Source: JAWWBN01 sp033720955
GTDB taxonomy: Bacteria > Acidobacteriota > Thermoanaerobaculia > Multivoradales > JAHEKO01
Length of the DNA stretch: 9,917 nt
Direction of reading: 5' to 3'
NCBI GenBank assembly: GCA_033720955.1
Contig: JAWWBN010000140.1
Span: forward strand, 1-9,917
Under the pieces are notes generated by a model. The model had not been told where the DNA came from, did not search any database, and saw nothing but the letters and a program-made list of their open reading frames with translations. Shown one piece after another: positions 6,597-9,917 of the stretch. The translations under genes were made by a program, and so were the position numbers. Within the stretch, counting starts at the first letter, position 1. Each line of letters begins with the position of its first letter.

Positions 6597-9467
6597 ATGA
6601 CCAGGAGCGGTTCTGCATCGGCGGCGGGAGGCGGCCTGAGGCGGCTGGCCTGCCGCTTCCTGGGCCTCGATCTCCACGCCGGCGAAGGGCCGGCCGCCTG
6701 CCTCCTCTTCCTGGGCTTCTTCTTCCTCTTCGGCTTCCAGTACGCCACCAAGAGCATCCGCCAGTCCACCTTCGTGGACACCCTGGGGTCGGTGATGCTC
6801 CCGTGGGTCTACCTGCTGGTGGCGCTCTGCTCCTACCCGCTGCTGCGGCTCTACGGGCGCTTCAGCGAGCGCATGCCCTTCGCTCGGCTGGTGGCGCTCA
6901 CCTGTCTCGCGGTGGCCGGCAGCCTGGGGATCTTCTGGGTGCTGCTGGCCGAGCCCAGCCGGTGGGTGACGGTGGTCTTCTACGTCTGGCTGGCGATCGT
7001 CTTCGGGCTCACGGTGAGCCAGTTCTGGTTCCTGGCCAGCCACCTGTTCGATCCCCGCCAGGCGCGCCGTCTCTTTGGCTTCGTGGGCGCCGGAGCTCTC
7101 CTCGGCAGCGTCGCCGGGGGCCAGGTGGCGCGGCTGTCCACCCAGATCGCCGGCACCCGGGACGCGCTTCTCGCGGCCGCCTCGATGCTGGTCCTGGCCG
7201 CGGTCACCGTGCCGCTGGCGGCGCGGTACGGGGGCGGCGGGCGCTCGGTGCACGACGATCCCGTCGCCTCCTCGTGGTCGGAGAGCCGCGGCGGTCTGGA
7301 GGTGCTGAAGCGGTCGCGCCACCTGCAGCTCATCACCGTCATCCTGGTCTGCGGGGTGATCGTCAGCCAGATCGTGGATCTGCAGTTCAACTGGGCGGTG
7401 GAGAGCGCGACCAGCAGCCTGGACGAGCGCACCGCCTATTTCGGCAACCTCTACAGCATCATCGGGCTCTCCGCCTTCCTCTTCCAGCTCCTGCTCACCA
7501 CCCGGATCCATCGCATCTTCGGAGTGGCCGCGGCGCTGCGCGTGCTGCCGGTGGCCATGGTCCTCGGCGCCGGGGGCCTGCTGCTCGCGGCGGCCTTCCT
7601 CCCCGGCGCCCTGCTCCAGACCGCCAAGGCCCTCAAGATCGGCGAGAACGGTCTCCGCTACTCGATCGACCAGGCGTCGCGCGAGCTCCTCTTCCTGCCG
7701 GTGCCCGCGGCGTTGCGGGTCAAGGCCAAGGCCTTCATCGACGTCTTCGTCCACCGCGCGGCCAAGGGGCTGGCAGCCCTCCTGCTGCTGCCGGTCACCT
7801 TCGGCTGGCTCAGCCCGGTGCAGATCGGTTGGGTCTCTCTGGCCCTCGCCGGCGGCTGGCTGACCGCCACCCGCTGGGTCCACCGCGAGTACGTGCGCGC
7901 CTTCCGCTGGAGCCTGCGGCAGCGGCGGATGGACCCGACCCTGCCCATCAAGATCTCGGACTCGACGACCCTGGAGCTGCTGATCCAGTCGCTGGGCAGC
8001 CCGGACCCCCGCCAGGTGCTCAACAGCCTCGAGGTGCTGTCGGTCCACGGCCGCGGCAATCTGGTGCTGCCCCTGCTCCTCCACCACGACGACGCCGCGG
8101 TCCGACTGCGCACCCTGGAGATCCTGGCCTCGGCGGGGCGCCGCGACGCCGTGCCCCTCATCGAGCGACGGCTGAGAGACGAAGAGCCCGAGGTGCGGGC
8201 CCGGGCCATCCGGGTGCTGGCCCAGCTCTCGGGACGCGACGCGCGCGAGCTGATGCTCCCCCGGCTCGACGAAGGCAATCCCGAGGTGCGAGCGGCGGCG
8301 GTGGCCTTCCTGCTCAGCCACGGCGACGAGGAGGACGCGCTGCGCGCCGAGCGGGTGCTGCGGGAGCTGGCACGCGACGCCGATCCGCGGGTCCGCGCCG
8401 AGGCGGCCAAGGCGCTCTCCTCCATCCCCGACCCGAAGCTGGCCGACCTCCAGGTGCGGCTGCTGTACGACCCGGAGCCGCGGGTGGCGCGCGAGGCCAT
8501 CCAGGCGGTCGGGCATCGGCTCGAAGGAGCGAGCCGCAACCCGATCTACCTTCCCACCCTGGTCTCGCTGCTCGCCAACCGGCGGCTCAAGCACGACGCG
8601 CGGCGGGCGCTCGTGGCCTACGGAGAAGACGGAATCGGGCCGCTGGTCCACTTCATGTCGGACCCGGACGAGAGCGTCTGGGTCAAGCGCGCCCTGCCCA
8701 AGGCGCTGGCCCGCATCGGCACCCGCCGCGCCGCCGCCGGTCTGCTCGACTGCCTGGTGCAGACCCCGGACTCCTTTCTGCGACGCGAGCTGATCGAGGC
8801 GCTGGGCAGCACCGGCATCTCGGCCTCGGCCGACAACCTGGAGCGCATCCGAGAGGAGGTCCGGCGGGAGCTGCGCCGCTACCTCGCCGCGCTGCGGGAC
8901 CTGGCCTCCCTGGGCGGTGACCAGCGCTTCACCCTGGAGGGCCCGCGGCCGCGGTGGGTCGATCCCCATCGCGATCCCAGCCTGCTCGAGCGCCTGCTCA
9001 TCGAGAGCCTGGACGACAACCTGCGCAACTGCTTCGGCCTTCTCGGCTTCTGTCACGACGCCGAGCACATCTGGCCGGCCTATCAGGGCCTGCTCGCCGG
9101 TCGCAAGGCGGTCCGCAGCCACGCCCTGGAGTTCCTCGACAACACTCTCGACCCGAGGATCCGGCGCGAGGTCTTCGTGATGGCGGACGAGCTGCCGCTG
9201 GAGGAGAAGCTGACCCGCGCCGACCGGCTCTTCGGCATCCGCCGGCGCTCGAAGAGGGAGACGCTGGCCGCCTTTCTCGAGATGGACGGCCGTCTGGACG
9301 ACCGCGAGGCGAGCCTGGCCGCCGCCGCCGTCTACACCGTCTACACCGACGGGGTCGAAGCGCTCTACACCCGGCTCGCCGAGCTCGAGCGCGAGGCGCC
9401 GACCCCCTTCGTGCGCGAAACCGCGGCCTGGGCCCGAGTCAGGCTCCAGGCCACCCCCACGACGTGA
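6597..9467 (+). CDS. Npt/TLC (ADP/ATP translocase-like) membrane domain fused to HEAT repeats
   Basis: The product has 956 residues. About 11-12 hydrophobic segments fill residues 32-425, including 32-50, 68-84, 97-117, 123-143, 189-208, 246-264, 281-301, 309-337 and 390-425. This matches a major-facilitator-like fold. The stretch at 349-395, with RYSIDQASRELLFLPVP, a run of VKAKAF, and IDVFVHRAAKGLAAL, is what I recognise from Npt1/Npt2 (TLC) nucleotide-transporter-like proteins of free-living bacteria. Residues 455-760 contain HEAT repeats: DDAAVRLRTLEILASAG, EPEVRARAIRVLAQL, NPEVRAAAVAFLLSH, DPRVRAEAAKALSSI, EPRVAREAIQAVG. The tail (790-956) is also helical and probably cytosolic. Classical translocases of Chlamydia and Rickettsia exchange ATP for ADP across the membrane and are about 500 residues without HEAT repeats. 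The substrate here is unknown; nucleotide transport is not shown by the sequence. The gene is first in a run with the CNBD gene 11 bases downstream. Confidence 0.82.
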   Translation: MTRSGSASAAGGGLRRLACRFLGLDLHAGEGPAACLLFLGFFFLFGFQYATKSIRQSTFVDTLGSVMLPWVYLLVALCSYPLLRLYGRFSERMPFARLVALTCLAVAGSLGIFWVLLAEPSRWVTVVFYVWLAIVFGLTVSQFWFLASHLFDPRQARRLFGFVGAGALLGSVAGGQVARLSTQIAGTRDALLAAASMLVLAAVTVPLAARYGGGGRSVHDDPVASSWSESRGGLEVLKRSRHLQLITVILVCGVIVSQIVDLQFNWAVESATSSLDERTAYFGNLYSIIGLSAFLFQLLLTTRIHRIFGVAAALRVLPVAMVLGAGGLLLAAAFLPGALLQTAKALKIGENGLRYSIDQASRELLFLPVPAALRVKAKAFIDVFVHRAAKGLAALLLLPVTFGWLSPVQIGWVSLALAGGWLTATRWVHREYVRAFRWSLRQRRMDPTLPIKISDSTTLELLIQSLGSPDPRQVLNSLEVLSVHGRGNLVLPLLLHHDDAAVRLRTLEILASAGRRDAVPLIERRLRDEEPEVRARAIRVLAQLSGRDARELMLPRLDEGNPEVRAAAVAFLLSHGDEEDALRAERVLRELARDADPRVRAEAAKALSSIPDPKLADLQVRLLYDPEPRVAREAIQAVGHRLEGASRNPIYLPTLVSLLANRRLKHDARRALVAYGEDGIGPLVHFMSDPDESVWVKRALPKALARIGTRRAAAGLLDCLVQTPDSFLRRELIEALGSTGISASADNLERIREEVRRELRRYLAALRDLASLGGDQRFTLEGPRPRWVDPHRDPSLLERLLIESLDDNLRNCFGLLGFCHDAEHIWPAYQGLLAGRKAVRSHALEFLDNTLDPRIRREVFVMADELPLEEKLTRADRLFGIRRRSKRETLAAFLEMDGRLDDREASLAAAAVYTVYTDGVEALYTRLAELEREAPTPFVRETAAWARVRLQATPTT

Positions 9468-9478
9468 GACGATAGGGC

Positions 9479-9904
9479 ATGCCCGAGCTGGCCGGCATCG
9501 AGACCGTGCTCTTCCTGCAGAGCGTCGACCTCTTCCGCTTCTGCACCGCCGAGCAGATCCTCCGTCTGGCGGCCATCTCCCGGGAGCGGCGATTCGCCGC
9601 CGGCGAGACGATCTTCGAGGTCGACGATCCCGCCCGCGACCTCTTCTGCGTTGTGCAGGGGCAGGTGGCGCTCGCCGGCGACCAGGGCGCCGTGGAGGAG
9701 ATCGGGCCGTTGGGGACCTTCGGCATCGAGGAGATCCTCTGCGGCCGGCTGCGGGTTCGCTCCGCGCTGGCGCGCAGCGACACCCTGGTGCTGGCCATGG
9801 ACGCCGAGGACTTCTTCGACCTGCTGGCGAACAACATCGAGATCGTCAAGGCGCTCTTCCGGCGGCTCCTGCCGCAGGGCGCCCGCGCCGCGGAGAAGCC
9901 ATGA
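9479..9904 (+). CDS. Small stand-alone cyclic-nucleotide-binding-domain (CNBD) protein
   Basis: The product has 141 residues, nearly all one cNMP-binding fold: VLFLQSVDLFRFCTAEQI (10-27), ISRERRFAAGETIFEVDD (33-50), DLFCVVQGQVALAG (54-67), then GTFGIEEILCG (79-89), RSALA (94-98) and LAMDAEDFFDLLA (105-117). It ends after the C-terminal helix and has no helix-turn-helix or kinase domain, so it is a sensor or adaptor rather than a Crp-type regulator. In the phosphate-binding cassette the usual FGE is FGI, with Glu shifted to 84-85, and the R-S-A (94-96) is reached after about two extra residues. cAMP/cGMP binding is therefore uncertain. The gene starts 11 bases after the transporter-HEAT stop, and its stop forms ATGA with the next gene. 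It should be co-transcribed and may act on the transporter-HEAT protein. The site before the ATG, ATAGGGC, is only a weak ribosome-binding sequence. Confidence 0.83.
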   Translation: MPELAGIETVLFLQSVDLFRFCTAEQILRLAAISRERRFAAGETIFEVDDPARDLFCVVQGQVALAGDQGAVEEIGPLGTFGIEEILCGRLRVRSALARSDTLVLAMDAEDFFDLLANNIEIVKALFRRLLPQGARAAEKP

Positions 9905-9917
9905 GACGGTGGTGGCG
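9901..9917 (+). CDS. Start of a further operon gene (3' truncated)
   Basis: An ATG at 9901 overlaps the TGA of the CNBD gene as ATGA, the classic arrangement of translationally coupled genes. Only five complete codons (M-R-R-W-W) are visible before the window ends. A positive then aromatic N-end could begin a membrane anchor or signal peptide, but this is too short to identify. The call rests on the overlap geometry alone. Confidence 0.5.

Noticed and set aside
6360..9122. A 920-codon minus-strand frame opposite the transporter-HEAT gene
   Set aside because: Its translation is Gln/Gly/Glu/His-rich, the typical antisense shadow of a GC-rich coding frame, while the plus strand shows membrane helices and HEAT repeats.
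9331..9348. Tandem direct repeat of the 9-mer GTCTACACC
   Set aside because: It is two in-frame copies encoding VYTVYT within a helical region of the transporter-HEAT protein; too short to be more than chance or a tiny local duplication.

Overview
This is a very GC-rich (roughly 70% by eye), almost fully coding stretch of a bacterial chromosome. The organism is most likely a member of the Acidobacteriota, perhaps near Thermoanaerobaculia. The basis is a secreted protein joining a GWxTD-type N-terminal domain to an Acidobacteria-type von Willebrand factor A domain, a FHA-GAF-PP2C phosphatase, and an ADP/ATP-translocase-like transporter fused to HEAT repeats. This assignment is inference from gene content only. 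No mobile element, tRNA, rRNA, CRISPR array or phage gene was seen, and no stretch over 65 bases lacks a gene.

Layout from left to right. (1) The 3' end of a plus-strand gene encodes a Pro-rich linker and a GspB-type C-terminal domain of type II secretion. (2) A minus-strand two-gene operon, sixA-like histidine phosphatase then NUDIX hydrolase, is joined by a 4-base GTGA start/stop overlap. Its end runs 8 bases into the gspB-like gene. (3) A 65-base divergent promoter region separates sixA from a plus-strand MscS-family mechanosensitive channel gene. (4) That gene converges on a long minus-strand gene for a secreted GWxTD/Ig-like/VWA protein; the two stop codons share the palindrome CTAG. (5) A 55-base divergent region separates the VWA gene from a plus-strand FHA-GAF-PP2C (RsbU/SpoIIE-like) phosphatase gene. 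(6) After 46 bases holding a near-consensus -10 box comes a 956-residue membrane protein, an Npt/TLC nucleotide-transporter-like domain fused to HEAT repeats. It is followed 11 bases later by a small cyclic-nucleotide-binding-domain protein, whose stop overlaps (ATGA) the start of a further gene that leaves the window.

How the genes may work together. The NUDIX/SixA pair looks like nucleotide or phosphate housekeeping: the same two domains are fused in mycobacterial MutT1. The last three plus-strand genes look like an operon in which a transporter-like membrane protein with a cytosolic HEAT scaffold is coupled to a small cNMP-fold sensor. The FHA-GAF-PP2C protein is a cytosolic signalling phosphatase reading a phosphothreonine input and a GAF signal; its anti-sigma/STAS partners are not in the window. 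The candidates for something less described are the transporter-HEAT plus stand-alone CNBD module and the VWA protein whose GWxTD hallmark is lost. Most other content belongs to known families.

Several starts have a -10-like hexamer only 6-8 bases upstream and no Shine-Dalgarno sequence, which suggests leaderless or near-leaderless transcripts.
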